Of a stretch of 64,000 bases of DNA, positions 8,352 to 16,576 are shown in pieces; position 1 is the first letter of the stretch; every line of letters starts with the position of its first letter. This DNA comes from Sulfurimicrobium sp. (lineage in GTDB: Bacteria > Pseudomonadota > Gammaproteobacteria > Burkholderiales > Sulfuricellaceae). The notes under the pieces are model-generated. The model had not been told where the DNA came from and searched no databases. It worked only from the letters and a program-made list of their open reading frames with translations. The translations under genes and the position numbers were made by a program. The stretch is taken from the NCBI GenBank assembly GCA_030652035.1, contig JAUSBJ010000019.1:1-64000 (forward strand), in the 5' to 3' direction.

Positions 8352-10214
8352 TCAAGCCGCCAGTTCCAGCGGCTTCTCGGCGTGGAATTTGCAGCGCACT
8401 TCCAGTTCCAGTAAATCCACCGCACTGAGTTCCAGCTCGACCCGGGTGCCTGGCGCCAGTTCGGGCATGCCGAAAGCGCGCGTCACCAGCGGCAGATTCT
8501 CGAAACGCACCAGGTTTTCCTTGATCAGGGTGGCATGCGCCGTGCTCATGCCCTCCTGTTGCAGGTAGCGCAGGCACCAGTAGCGCTCCATGCTGCGCTG
8601 CACATTGTTGTAGGCATCATAAGCCAACTCGAAATCGCGGATGGCGGAAAACAGGGCCTCGCTGTTCGGTGCGTAGGGCGGTTCCTGGCCATTGATCAGA
8701 GCGATCAACTGGCGCTGGTTGAGCAGGTCTACATAGCGCCGCAATGGCGAGCTTGACCAGGCATATTGCGACACGCCCAGGCCCTGGTGCGGCGCAGCAC
8801 TGGTGCTCATGCGCACCTTGCCGCCACCCTGGCTGCGGTAGATCGCAGCCACCCCGGCTTCGCTGAGCGCTTTGGCCCAGTGCGAATTGACCTGGATCAT
8901 CAGCTCGGACACCACCTTGTCGATCGGCGAGCCGCGCGGGCGCTCGATGATGGCGACGCGGTCGTTTTCGATGATGAAGTTGTAATCCTTGTACTGGTTC
9001 TGGCTATCCGCCTTGCCGCGCGCCTCTTCCAGCCGGTTGGCGAACTGCCACAGCATTTCAAGTTCTGTCTTGAAGGCAAAATCCGGTGCATTGCCGTGCG
9101 CCAGTGTTTCGCTGTTGAACACCGGTTCCAGCGTGTCGTGGCGCAGATTGGTGGCGATGTGCACGCGCTCCACCCGGCTTTCGATGCGTTCGATGGCGTA
9201 CTCGTCCGGCGTGACTTCAAGGTACATGGAAAGCGCCGGGTTGGCCGTACCCGCGTTGAGGGTGAAGCAGTTCACCACCTCGTCCGGCAGCATGGTGATC
9301 TTGCGTCCCGGCATGTAGATGGTGGAAAGACGCTGCAACGCGACATTATCGAGATCCGATCCCGGCCCAAAACCCAGTGCCGGCGCGGCGATATGAATCC
9401 CGATATGCCAGTTGCCGTTGGGCAGGCGTTCCACCGAGAAGGCGTCGTCGATTTCCGTTGTGGCGGCGTCGTCGATGCTGAAGGCCTGGACCTTGGCCAG
9501 GGGCAGGTCGTGGTCACGCGCAAACTCGCCCACGTTTTCAAAATCCGTACCGCGCGGAAAATGTTCCAGGATGAAACGCTTGTAATGGAATTCGTGGCTG
9601 CAAGGAATGGCGCCGCACTGTTCCAGCAGCTTGACCGGCAGCACGCCCATCTCGGCGCAGGCTTTTTCCAGCGCCTTGTATTCCAGCGTGTTCTTGTCCT
9701 CGCGGTAGAGCAGCATCTCCACCACTTGCGGCGTAAAGGCATCGGGCAGGGAGGAGGCGCACAGCTGCTCGACATAGGACGCCACGGTGGCCGCCTGCTG
9801 GCGTTTTTTTTCCTCGGAAGCCAGCGCGGCCCTGAGGTTCTCCTCCGGCGCGGCCTTGTAGCGCCCCTTGCCCTTCTTGTAGAAATACATCGGCGCAGAA
9901 TGCAGCCGCAGCGCCACGGCCGCAGCTTCGACCGGATTGGGCGTGTGGCCGTAATATTCCTGCGCAAGGTCATTGAACATGAACTCGTCCGCGCCGCAGC
10001 ACTGCCACAGGAAATCGGTGTCCAGTTCACCCGCCGCAGCGTCTGCGGCGTCCATGAAGCCACTCATTGCGGGTTTCTCAAAACGTAACAGTACATTGCT
10101 GGCCTTGATCTTGGAGCGCTTGCCGTGCGGCGTCTCCACCTGCAGCGAGGCGGTGTTGTCGGCCATGACGTTCGCCACCTTGATGGCGCCGTCCTCTTCA
10201 TACAATACGTTCAT
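8352..10214 (-). CDS. RNase II/R-family exoribonuclease
   Basis: 620 residues. Central RNB nuclease domain (about 225-510) with the Asp-rich catalytic signature SIDDAATTEIDDAFS, followed by YMPGRKITMLP and later SPLRRYVDLLNQRQL, both typical of RNB enzymes. A C-terminal OB/S1-like part (about 560-615) is short. The N-terminal region lacks an obvious cold-shock pair, so this is the compact subtype found in beta- and gammaproteobacteria rather than canonical RNase R. Expected role: 3'-5' hydrolytic degradation of single-stranded RNA in the cytoplasm. The start follows a hairpin repeat (10240-10309). Confidence 0.88.
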   Translation of the reverse strand: MNVLYEEDGAIKVANVMADNTASLQVETPHGKRSKIKASNVLLRFEKPAMSGFMDAADAAAGELDTDFLWQCCGADEFMFNDLAQEYYGHTPNPVEAAAVALRLHSAPMYFYKKGKGRYKAAPEENLRAALASEEKKRQQAATVASYVEQLCASSLPDAFTPQVVEMLLYREDKNTLEYKALEKACAEMGVLPVKLLEQCGAIPCSHEFHYKRFILEHFPRGTDFENVGEFARDHDLPLAKVQAFSIDDAATTEIDDAFSVERLPNGNWHIGIHIAAPALGFGPGSDLDNVALQRLSTIYMPGRKITMLPDEVVNCFTLNAGTANPALSMYLEVTPDEYAIERIESRVERVHIATNLRHDTLEPVFNSETLAHGNAPDFAFKTELEMLWQFANRLEEARGKADSQNQYKDYNFIIENDRVAIIERPRGSPIDKVVSELMIQVNSHWAKALSEAGVAAIYRSQGGGKVRMSTSAAPHQGLGVSQYAWSSSPLRRYVDLLNQRQLIALINGQEPPYAPNSEALFSAIRDFELAYDAYNNVQRSMERYWCLRYLQQEGMSTAHATLIKENLVRFENLPLVTRAFGMPELAPGTRVELELSAVDLLELEVRCKFHAEKPLELAA

Positions 10215-10239
10215 TTATGCCATTTCAAATTTAGAAGTT

Positions 10240-10309
10240 AACCGCAAAGACGCCAAGGCGCTAAGAAAGTTCGAAACTTTCTCCTTTGCGCCTTGGCGTC
10301 TTTGCGGTT
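10240..10309. repeat. Long hairpin repeat of the ACCGCAAAG type
   Basis: A 22-bp arm at 10240-10261 (starts AACCGCAAAGACGCC) is perfectly complementary to 10288-10309, with an inner palindrome GAAAGTTCGAAACTTTC between. It lies between the start of the exoribonuclease gene and the end of mpl. A related hairpin occurs at 60335-60502. It may act as a transcript-end stem, but no T-run follows. Confidence 0.85.
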
Positions 10310-10329
10310 TGAATGCGTATATTCAAAAA

Positions 10330-11664
10330 CTAAGGGGCCAAGAGCGCCGCCAGCAGCTTGCCATGCACGCCGCCAAAACCGCCGTTGCTCATCACCAGCA
10401 CATGGTCGCCGGGGCGGGCGGCGCCCGCCACCGCGGCCACCAGCGCATTCAGGTCGTCGAAGGCGGCGGCCTTGTCCCGCAACGGCGCCAGGGCGGCAGC
10501 GGCATCCCAGCCCAGGTTGGCGCCGTAGCAGAAGACCTGGTCGGCGTCCTTGAGACTATCGGGCAGCGCGTCCTTCATCACGCCCAGCTTCATGGTGTTG
10601 GAGCGCGGCTCCAGTACCGCCAGAATGCGCGCACCTCCCACTTTCTGGCGCAAGCCTGCAAGCGTGGTTTCGATAGCCGTCGGGTGGTGGGCGAAATCGT
10701 CATAGACGGTGATGCGATTCACCACGCCGCGCACTTCCATGCGCCGCTTCACGTTGCGGAAAGCCGCCAGCGCTTCGATGGACACTTCGGAAGGAATCCC
10801 GGCGTGGCGTGCAGCGGCGATCGCCGCCAGGGCGTTCATGCGGTTGTGCTCACCCATGAGGTTCCATTGCAGCCGCCCCTGGAAGGCTTCCTTGAAAGCG
10901 ATGGTGTCGGCGCCGCCCATGATCCAGCCATCGCCCACGCCGAATTTTTCCACCGGCGTCCAGCAGCCGCGCGCCAGTACTCGCTCCAGGCTAGCCTCGC
11001 GGCCGTTGGCGACGATCAGGCCGTTGCCCGGCACGGTGCGCACCAGGTGGTGGAACTGGGTTTCGATCGCCGCCAGATCGGGAAAAATATCGGCGTGGTC
11101 GAATTCCAGGTTGTTGAGGATCGCCGTGCGCGGGCGGTAGTGCACAAACTTGGAGCGCTTGTCGAAAAAAGCGGTGTCGTATTCGTCTGCTTCTATGACG
11201 AAGAACGGCATCTCGGTCAGGCGCGCCGAGATGCCGAAATTCTGCGGCACCCCGCCCACCAGAAAGCCCGGATTGAGGTTTCCGTATTCGAGTATCCACG
11301 CCAGCATCGAGGACGTGGTGGTCTTGCCGTGGGTGCCCGCCACCGCCAGCACCCACTTGTCGTGCAACACGTTTTCGGCGAGCCATTGCGGGCCGGAAAT
11401 ATAGGGCAGGCCGCGGTTGAGGATTTCCTCCATGAGCGGGTTGCCGCGGCTCACCACGTTGCCGATGACGAAGACGTCCGGTTCGAGCTTGATCTGCCCG
11501 GCGTCGAAACCCTCGATCAGTTCGATGCCCATGGCTTCAAGCTGGGTGCTCATGGGGGGATAGACGTTGGCGTCGCAGCCGGTGACCTGGTGGCCGGCCT
11601 GCTTGGCTATCGCCGCGATACCGCCCATGAAGGTGCCGCAGATGCCGAGCATGTGAATTTTCAT
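10330..11664 (-). CDS. mpl: UDP-MurNAc:tripeptide ligase Mpl
   Basis: 444 residues, the usual length. Mpl joins recycled L-Ala-D-Glu-meso-Dap tripeptide to UDP-N-acetylmuramate in peptidoglycan recycling. Visible: N-terminal Rossmann signature HMLGICGTFMGG (residues 4-15), the Mur-ligase ATP loop GTHGKTTT near residue 109, the central domain with HNRMNALAAIAAARHAG, and the C-terminal ligase domain with VYDDFAHHPTAI. The cytoplasmic enzyme starts at an ATG directly following the reading MKIHMLG. It stands alone between the exoribonuclease and the DUF2279 gene, all on the minus strand. Confidence 0.95.
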   Translation of the reverse strand: MKIHMLGICGTFMGGIAAIAKQAGHQVTGCDANVYPPMSTQLEAMGIELIEGFDAGQIKLEPDVFVIGNVVSRGNPLMEEILNRGLPYISGPQWLAENVLHDKWVLAVAGTHGKTTTSSMLAWILEYGNLNPGFLVGGVPQNFGISARLTEMPFFVIEADEYDTAFFDKRSKFVHYRPRTAILNNLEFDHADIFPDLAAIETQFHHLVRTVPGNGLIVANGREASLERVLARGCWTPVEKFGVGDGWIMGGADTIAFKEAFQGRLQWNLMGEHNRMNALAAIAAARHAGIPSEVSIEALAAFRNVKRRMEVRGVVNRITVYDDFAHHPTAIETTLAGLRQKVGGARILAVLEPRSNTMKLGVMKDALPDSLKDADQVFCYGANLGWDAAAALAPLRDKAAAFDDLNALVAAVAGAARPGDHVLVMSNGGFGGVHGKLLAALLAP

Positions 11665-11710
11665 AAGGGGCGAATTATAGCCTGAACAAGGGCTTACAGG
11701 CTAATCGCAG

Positions 11711-12652
11711 TTACAGCTTATGGTCTGCCAGGGCCGCCGTACCGGGGATCTGCAACACTTCGAGCACGCCATTGGTCACCCGCTGGCTATGGCTGCCGCG
11801 GCTGTTCCTGAAAGCGGTCACGCCCAGCAGTTCCGCCACATTCAGCGAGATGCCGTAATAGATATGGCGGCTGCGCTCCTCGCCCAGGTTTGGCTCATAG
11901 CCGCGCGTGCCATAACCCAGCGCCAGCTCGAAATAGCGCAGCGGCTCAATGCGGCGCAACTTGGGTATGCCGCTAGCCTTGATCGCCAGCAGATAGGTCT
12001 GGCCGCTGTGGTCGTCGATCGGGTCGATCTGTCGGGCGCGCCGCGCATCGTTCGAGGGTCGGTACATGAGGCGGAAATCCAGCACGGCGTCGAGTTCCGG
12101 TTTCTGCTCCAGCAGCAGTGCCATGCCGGTACCGAGCGTGTTCATGATCAGGTCTTCCTTGCTGAAGCGATAACGAGAAGAAAAGCCATCCCCGACCTCG
12201 ACTGCCAGCATGCTTCCCCAGGCAGTGGCCGCGGCCAGCCAAGCCGCCGACTCACTGTCGTGTCCAGCCCATTCGAAGGCCCGGGCCAGAAGCCGGGTGC
12301 CGACATAGGTCGAGTACATATGGCCCAGCTTGTCAGCGCCGCCGGTGTAAGTGCTTTGCCCGAACCAGCCCTCGTTGACGGTGCGGAAGTTGCTGTTCAT
12401 GCTGTCGTTCCACCAGTGCGCCGAGCCATACCAGAGCAGGGCCGTCGCAGCGCCACCGGCCAGGAGGCGCGTACGGAACTGCTTTTGCGCCTCGGACGGC
12501 GCAGAATCAGCGCCCAGAACGGGCAAGGAGGAAGATTCAAAAACGATGCGTGATTCCTGTGCCGGCGCGGTGTCGGCATACACTGCCGACAGCCCGCAGA
12601 GGGTCGCCATGCAGGCGAGCAAAATACCTAATCTAGTGTGTTTCCCCTGCAT
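11711..12652 (-). CDS. DUF2279 (YfiM-like) exported protein
   Basis: 313 residues from the ATG at 12652, preferred over an in-frame TTG at 12667 because GGAGA lies seven bases upstream of the ATG. A signal peptide (about 1-27) is followed by a region with [15 protein letters not shown] and [16 protein letters not shown], the hallmarks of the DUF2279/YfiM family, which has several membrane-associated helices. The C-terminal part (about 225-313) looks like a beta-rich outer-membrane-type ending. The function is unknown. The start overlaps the 3' end of the exonuclease III gene by 20 bases, implying translational coupling. Confidence 0.8.
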   Translation of the reverse strand: MQGKHTRLGILLACMATLCGLSAVYADTAPAQESRIVFESSSLPVLGADSAPSEAQKQFRTRLLAGGAATALLWYGSAHWWNDSMNSNFRTVNEGWFGQSTYTGGADKLGHMYSTYVGTRLLARAFEWAGHDSESAAWLAAATAWGSMLAVEVGDGFSSRYRFSKEDLIMNTLGTGMALLLEQKPELDAVLDFRLMYRPSNDARRARQIDPIDDHSGQTYLLAIKASGIPKLRRIEPLRYFELALGYGTRGYEPNLGEERSRHIYYGISLNVAELLGVTAFRNSRGSHSQRVTNGVLEVLQIPGTAALADHKL

Positions 12653-13415
12653 GGCTGATCTCCGCAATCACTGGCGCATGGTCGGAAGGGCGCTCCAGCT
12701 TGCGTGGTTCCATATCCACCACGCATGAAACGCAGTCTGAAGCCAGCGCATCGCTCAAGAGAATATGATCGATGCGCAAGCCCAGTTTACGCCGGAAGGC
12801 GTTCATCCGATAGTCCCACCAGGTGAACGCTCCCTCGGCTTGCGGAAACAGCCGGAAACAGTCCTGCAAGCCAATCTTCTGAAGCACCCTGAAGGCTTCG
12901 CGTTCCGGCTCGCTGCACAGCACCTGGCCTTCCCATGCCTTGGGATCATGCACATCGCGGTCTTCCGGCGCGACGTTGTAATCCCCCAGCAGGGCCAGTT
13001 TCGGATATCGCGCTACTTCACTCTTGAGCCAGACGGCAAGCGCCTCCAGCCATCCCAGCTTGTACTGGTATTTGCCGGAATCCACGCTTTGCCCATTGGG
13101 GATGTACACGCATACCAGGCGCACGCCATTGAGCGTTGCCGACAGCACCCGTTTCTGATCATCCTCATAGCCCGGGATGCCAGCGCTCACATCCTGCAGC
13201 GGCTGCTTGCTGAGAATGGCAACGCCGTTATAGGTTTTCTGACCGGAAAAAGCCGCGTGATAACCAGCCGCCTCGATTTCAGCGAGGGGAAAGTTCTTGT
13301 CCTCCAGCTTCAACTCCTGCAGACACAAGGCGTCCGGCTGATGAAGGCTCAGCCAGTCCAGCACATGCGGCAGGCGGACTTTGAGGGAATTGACGTTCCA
13401 GGTGGCGATTTTCAT
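12633..13415 (-). CDS. xthA: Exodeoxyribonuclease III
   Basis: 260 residues. Endonuclease/exonuclease/phosphatase fold: [12 protein letters not shown] at the start, [10 protein letters not shown] carrying the metal-binding Glu34-type residue, [17 protein letters not shown] in the middle and the catalytic RIDHILLS and [10 protein letters not shown] at the end. It cleaves abasic sites and removes 3' blocking groups in base-excision repair. Length fits the family. It overlaps the downstream DUF2279 gene. Confidence 0.95.
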   Translation of the reverse strand: MKIATWNVNSLKVRLPHVLDWLSLHQPDALCLQELKLEDKNFPLAEIEAAGYHAAFSGQKTYNGVAILSKQPLQDVSAGIPGYEDDQKRVLSATLNGVRLVCVYIPNGQSVDSGKYQYKLGWLEALAVWLKSEVARYPKLALLGDYNVAPEDRDVHDPKAWEGQVLCSEPEREAFRVLQKIGLQDCFRLFPQAEGAFTWWDYRMNAFRRKLGLRIDHILLSDALASDCVSCVVDMEPRKLERPSDHAPVIAEISHAGETH

Positions 13416-13578
13416 GAATGTCCCAGGACTCTGTTACGTTAAACGGGATGTTGCGGCGGACAACGCGGCAAACCCCGCATTGTAAACAAAGACGGGCGGT
13501 TTTGAGTACTTCCTGGCAGAAGGATAGCGGCGGCAGGGCGAGTAAGGGTCGCCTTTGCGTCAGTCAGCGCCTAAACGG

Positions 13579-13836
13579 CTAGCGCGCCAGCATCTTTGCT
13601 GACGGCGCAGCAGCTACGATGCGGGGCGGGCGCACGGAAGCCCGCGCGGCGGCGCTGGATTTCAGGGAACGCCAGACATGACGAATATCTTCCAGATGGG
13701 ATGCGGCCCATTCGAGATCATGCCCGATCAGATCCGGCGCGTCCGTTGCACCGGCATTTGCCAGACGCTCGCGAATCCGTGCCAACCCGGCCATTGCCGA
13801 ATCGATTTGTGCCTGCATGATTTCTTGCGCTTGCAT
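13579..13836 (-). CDS. Small hypothetical protein
   Basis: 85 residues, no recognised family. The first 60 residues are helical and amphipathic (AMAGLARIRERLANAG; LIGHDLEWAASHLEDIRHVW), followed by a basic, Ala/Pro-rich tail. GAGAG lies seven bases before the ATG. It stands alone between xthA and the DUF4124 gene, without signal peptide or Cys. A regulatory or structural small protein is possible, but the evidence is only coding character and ribosome site. Confidence 0.55.
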   Translation of the reverse strand: MQAQEIMQAQIDSAMAGLARIRERLANAGATDAPDLIGHDLEWAASHLEDIRHVWRSLKSSAAARASVRPPRIVAAAPSAKMLAR

Positions 13837-13949
13837 TCGACGCTCTCAATTCCATTCAATCCATGAAGTGCTCGGCATCATGATGCAATAATATGTCAGG
13901 AACATGACAAGGGGTGCGCCGATAACCGGGTCACCCCCTGGATTCCTGC

Positions 13950-14516
13950 TTATCGGCCTCCGGCCCAGGGATGCGAGGGCGCAGGCCTGGCTGGCGAGGC
14001 CTCGTCCTTTGAGGCGCCGTCTGCCGGTGCGGCAGAGGCTGGCGCTTTCTTCACCAGCACACTCTTGGGGTAGCCCGCCGCATCCAGCGCGGCATCCCAG
14101 GCGCCTTTTTCGTAGCCCTTGCTGACCGCGCCGCCCACCAGCAGCACCGGAACATAGGACGCGCCCACCAGTTTCTTGAGAGCTTCGGCATCGGCGGGCG
14201 AGGTCTGCGGATTTTTGCTGGTAAAAGGTATCCCGCGCTGCGCAAGATGATCTCGTGCCTGCGTGCAGGGCACGCCACAATCGTTGGCATAAAGGGTGAC
14301 CGGCGATTTCTTGACCGCCTGCCGGAGGGCATAGGGCATTTCTGAAGTATCGATAGTGCTGCTGCCAAACACCTTCTCTTCCACTTTCTTTGCGCTCGCC
14401 GGTGGCGGCTGATCGGTGTAATGCACCTTGCCGTCAGCATCGACCCAGCGGAACAACTCGCCCGCCTGCGCCAGACCGGACAGGGCGCAGCATAGCAAAA
14501 CCATCGTGAATTTCAT
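13950..14516 (-). CDS. DUF4124 / glutaredoxin-like exported protein
   Basis: 188 residues from the ATG at 14516, which has a GAGTGAGA site; the ATG 15 bases upstream lacks one. Signal peptide (about 1-18, ending AQAG), then a DUF4124 module with FRWVDADGKVHYTDQPP, then a thioredoxin/glutaredoxin-like domain (about 70-145) with CGVPC in place of the usual CPYC and the cis-Pro segment YVPVLLV. The tail is Ala/Pro/Ser-rich. Likely a periplasmic redox or disulfide-binding protein; the spacing of the two Cys is one residue longer than in glutaredoxins. Confidence 0.8.
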   Translation of the reverse strand: MKFTMVLLCCALSGLAQAGELFRWVDADGKVHYTDQPPPASAKKVEEKVFGSSTIDTSEMPYALRQAVKKSPVTLYANDCGVPCTQARDHLAQRGIPFTSKNPQTSPADAEALKKLVGASYVPVLLVGGAVSKGYEKGAWDAALDAAGYPKSVLVKKAPASAAPADGASKDEASPARPAPSHPWAGGR

Positions 14517-14552
14517 CGTCTCACTCCTCAAGTCAAGTATTCGGCATCGGTT

Positions 14553-14807
14553 TCAGCCATCGAGCCATTCAATCAGATAATACAGCCGGAATCCTTCCGA
14601 AGAACGAGAAGGGCCCGCAACCCGGCCCGGATAGAGGTGCTTCGACGCATCCGCTCCGGCGATGGCCTCGGCTTCAGAAGCCATGATATGGACACAGTTT
14701 TCCGGAAAACGGGCACGTTTCTTCTGCGGCGTATAGATCAAAGCAAAATACTCCCCTACCAGCTTCGATCCCTCGTCGTTAAAAATATTTTTGACCGATA
14801 CGCTCAT
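14553..14807 (-). CDS. Small conserved protein coupled to PAP
   Basis: 84 residues. No signal peptide, membrane segment or known motif; compact alpha/beta appearance (KNIFNDEGSKLVGEYFALIY; ending YYLIEWLDG). Its ATG overlaps the stop of the upstream polyphosphate:AMP phosphotransferase gene by four bases (ATGA), a strong sign of co-translation and a functional tie to polyphosphate metabolism. I cannot assign a function. Confidence 0.65.
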   Translation of the reverse strand: MSVSVKNIFNDEGSKLVGEYFALIYTPQKKRARFPENCVHIMASEAEAIAGADASKHLYPGRVAGPSRSSEGFRLYYLIEWLDG

Positions 14808-16309
14808 GATGTTTTGCTTTTCGGCAGGCTATTCAACTTGGCTTCGATCTGGCCGCACAAGGTTTTCAGCACCTTGATGCGGGCAAAATGCTTGTCATTG
14901 GCCTCGACCAGCGTCCAGGGCGAGGCTTCGGTGCTGGTGCGGTCCACCATGTCGCAGATCGCCTGTTCATAGGCATCCCATTTTTCGCGATTGCGCCAGT
15001 CCTCATCGGTAATCTTGTAGCGCTTGAAACCGGTTTTCTCGCGCTCCTGGAAGCGCTTGAGCTGCTCATCCTTGCTGATGGTCAGCCAGAATTTCGTCAC
15101 CACCATATTGTGGCGCGACAATTGCGCCTCGAAATCAATGATCTCGCTGTAGGCGCGCATCCAGTCCGCTTCCGAGCAATAACCCTCGACCCGCTCCACC
15201 AGTACGCGGCCATACCAGGAACGGTCGAAGATCGTCACCCGCCCGCGCCGCGGCACATGGCGCCAGAAGCGCCACTGGTAGGGCTGGGCGCGCTCTTCCT
15301 CGGTGGGCGCAGCAATCGGCACGACCTGGTAAATACGCGCGTCCAGCGCGCTGGTGATGCGCCGGATGCCCCCCCCCTTGCCGACGGCATCGTTGCCCTC
15401 GAACACCGCGATCACGGTGATTTCCCTGAAGCGGGGGTCACGCGTCAGCAAGGCGAGTTTGCCCTGATATTTTTCCAGCGCCTCTTCATATGTTTTCTTG
15501 TCGAGTTTCTGTGTGAGATCGAGCGTCTTGAGAATATGCAGCCGATCAATCGAGGGCAACAGGGGCGGCGCATTGATTCCGGCGGGTTTTCCGTTGCCGG
15601 AATCCAGCCGCTTGCGGATTGCCTCGTGAATCATTTTCCCGATGGTCAGGCCACGGTAGCGCGGGTCTTCTCCTTCGACGATGAACCACGGCGCCTCGGC
15701 CGTGCTGGTATGGCGGATCACGCTCTCGTGCACGGTACGAAATTTGTCGTAGAGCTTGAAATGTTTCCAGTCGCGGTCGGTCACGCGCCAGCGCGTCTTG
15801 GGGTCTTTTTCCAGCGCCTTGAGGCGTTTTTCCTGCTTGTCCCGGGATAAATGCAGCCAGAACTTGATGATCAGCGCGCCTTCGTCGGTCAGCATTTTCT
15901 CCAGGCGCCGGGCGCGCTCCAGGCTCTGGTCGAGATCGGCGGTCTTGGTGACGCCCATCACGCGATTCAGAATTGGCCAGGTGTACCAGGAGCCGAGAAA
16001 AACGCCAACTTTTCCCTTGGGCGGAAGTGCGCGCCAGAAACGCCACATCATGGGCCGGTCGAGTTCCTCGTCGGACGGCTCGCCCATGCCGTGTGTCTGA
16101 ACGTGACGCGGGTCCATCCATTCATTCAGCAGGTTGACGGTTTCGCCCCGCCCCGCGCCATCCACGCCGCCCAACAGAACGATCACCGGAAACTTGCCGC
16201 TTTGCGCCAGATCGAGTTGCGCCTCCAGAAGTGCTTCGCGCAGCAAAGGCACTTCCTTGTCATAGGTCGCCTTGTCGATCTTGTGGCCCAGTTCCGCCGA
16301 TTCAAACAT
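14804..16309 (-). CDS. pap: Polyphosphate:AMP phosphotransferase (class II PPK2)
   Basis: 501 residues with two fused PPK2 domains, the layout of Acinetobacter-type PAP, which makes ADP from AMP and polyphosphate. The first domain (about 5-235) has a degenerate loop GGVDGAGRGE; the second (about 270-500) has the catalytic Walker A GNDAVGKGGG near residue 312, FDRSWYGRVLVERVEG and the lid region. In two-domain enzymes the C-terminal half is the active one. A nine-base G run (coding strand) lies inside that Walker A. Cytoplasmic; its presence implies polyphosphate reserves, in agreement with ppk in this window. Confidence 0.93.
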   Translation of the reverse strand: MFESAELGHKIDKATYDKEVPLLREALLEAQLDLAQSGKFPVIVLLGGVDGAGRGETVNLLNEWMDPRHVQTHGMGEPSDEELDRPMMWRFWRALPPKGKVGVFLGSWYTWPILNRVMGVTKTADLDQSLERARRLEKMLTDEGALIIKFWLHLSRDKQEKRLKALEKDPKTRWRVTDRDWKHFKLYDKFRTVHESVIRHTSTAEAPWFIVEGEDPRYRGLTIGKMIHEAIRKRLDSGNGKPAGINAPPLLPSIDRLHILKTLDLTQKLDKKTYEEALEKYQGKLALLTRDPRFREITVIAVFEGNDAVGKGGGIRRITSALDARIYQVVPIAAPTEEERAQPYQWRFWRHVPRRGRVTIFDRSWYGRVLVERVEGYCSEADWMRAYSEIIDFEAQLSRHNMVVTKFWLTISKDEQLKRFQEREKTGFKRYKITDEDWRNREKWDAYEQAICDMVDRTSTEASPWTLVEANDKHFARIKVLKTLCGQIEAKLNSLPKSKTS

Positions 16310-16508
16310 GTCGTTATCCCTTGATTAACATGAAACAATTTTGTGAAGCGTGAAGTCACTCGCTACGCTTTGCTTGTCGCCTAGGGGCACCTGCTTTTGG
16401 TTCATGATTACGGGCGGCAGTTTGCCATGCCCGTTAGTGTGCAATGTGCTATCTCACACCCCTTCGCCGCAAATTTCAATAGCTTTGCAGTGAAGCCCTT
16501 CCGCCTCG
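16310..16508. other. Divergent intergenic region, upstream half
   Basis: Between pap (leftward) and the EAL-CBS-GGDEF gene (rightward). It holds one imperfect inverted repeat (AGCGTGAAG...CGCTACGCT, about 16347-16370) and no gene. I see no PhoB-type repeat oriented toward pap. Confidence 0.6.
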
Positions 16509-16542
16509 CTGTCATGTTTCTGTCACTCAGCCACATTAGCAT
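16509..16542 (+). promoter_or_regulatory. Predicted PhoB box and -10 for EAL-GGDEF operon
   Basis: CTGTCAT at 16509-16515, four bases, then CTGTCAC at 16520-16526. Both units match the Pho-box heptamer CTGTCA(T/C) exactly, with the required 11-base period. A -10-like TAGCAT lies at 16537-16542, ten bases after the box, the spacing known for PhoB-activated promoters. The start codon follows at 16577. This is the best Pho box of the window by match. Confidence 0.82.
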
Positions 16543-16576
16543 CCATCTTCCCGCATTGTGAACCAACTTTATTTAC

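Noticed and set aside
9973-11685. Long open frame on the plus strand (570 codons)
   Set aside because: Lies antisense to the exoribonuclease start and the whole of mpl; both minus-strand genes have clear family motifs, and this frame has none. High GC makes long antisense frames common here.
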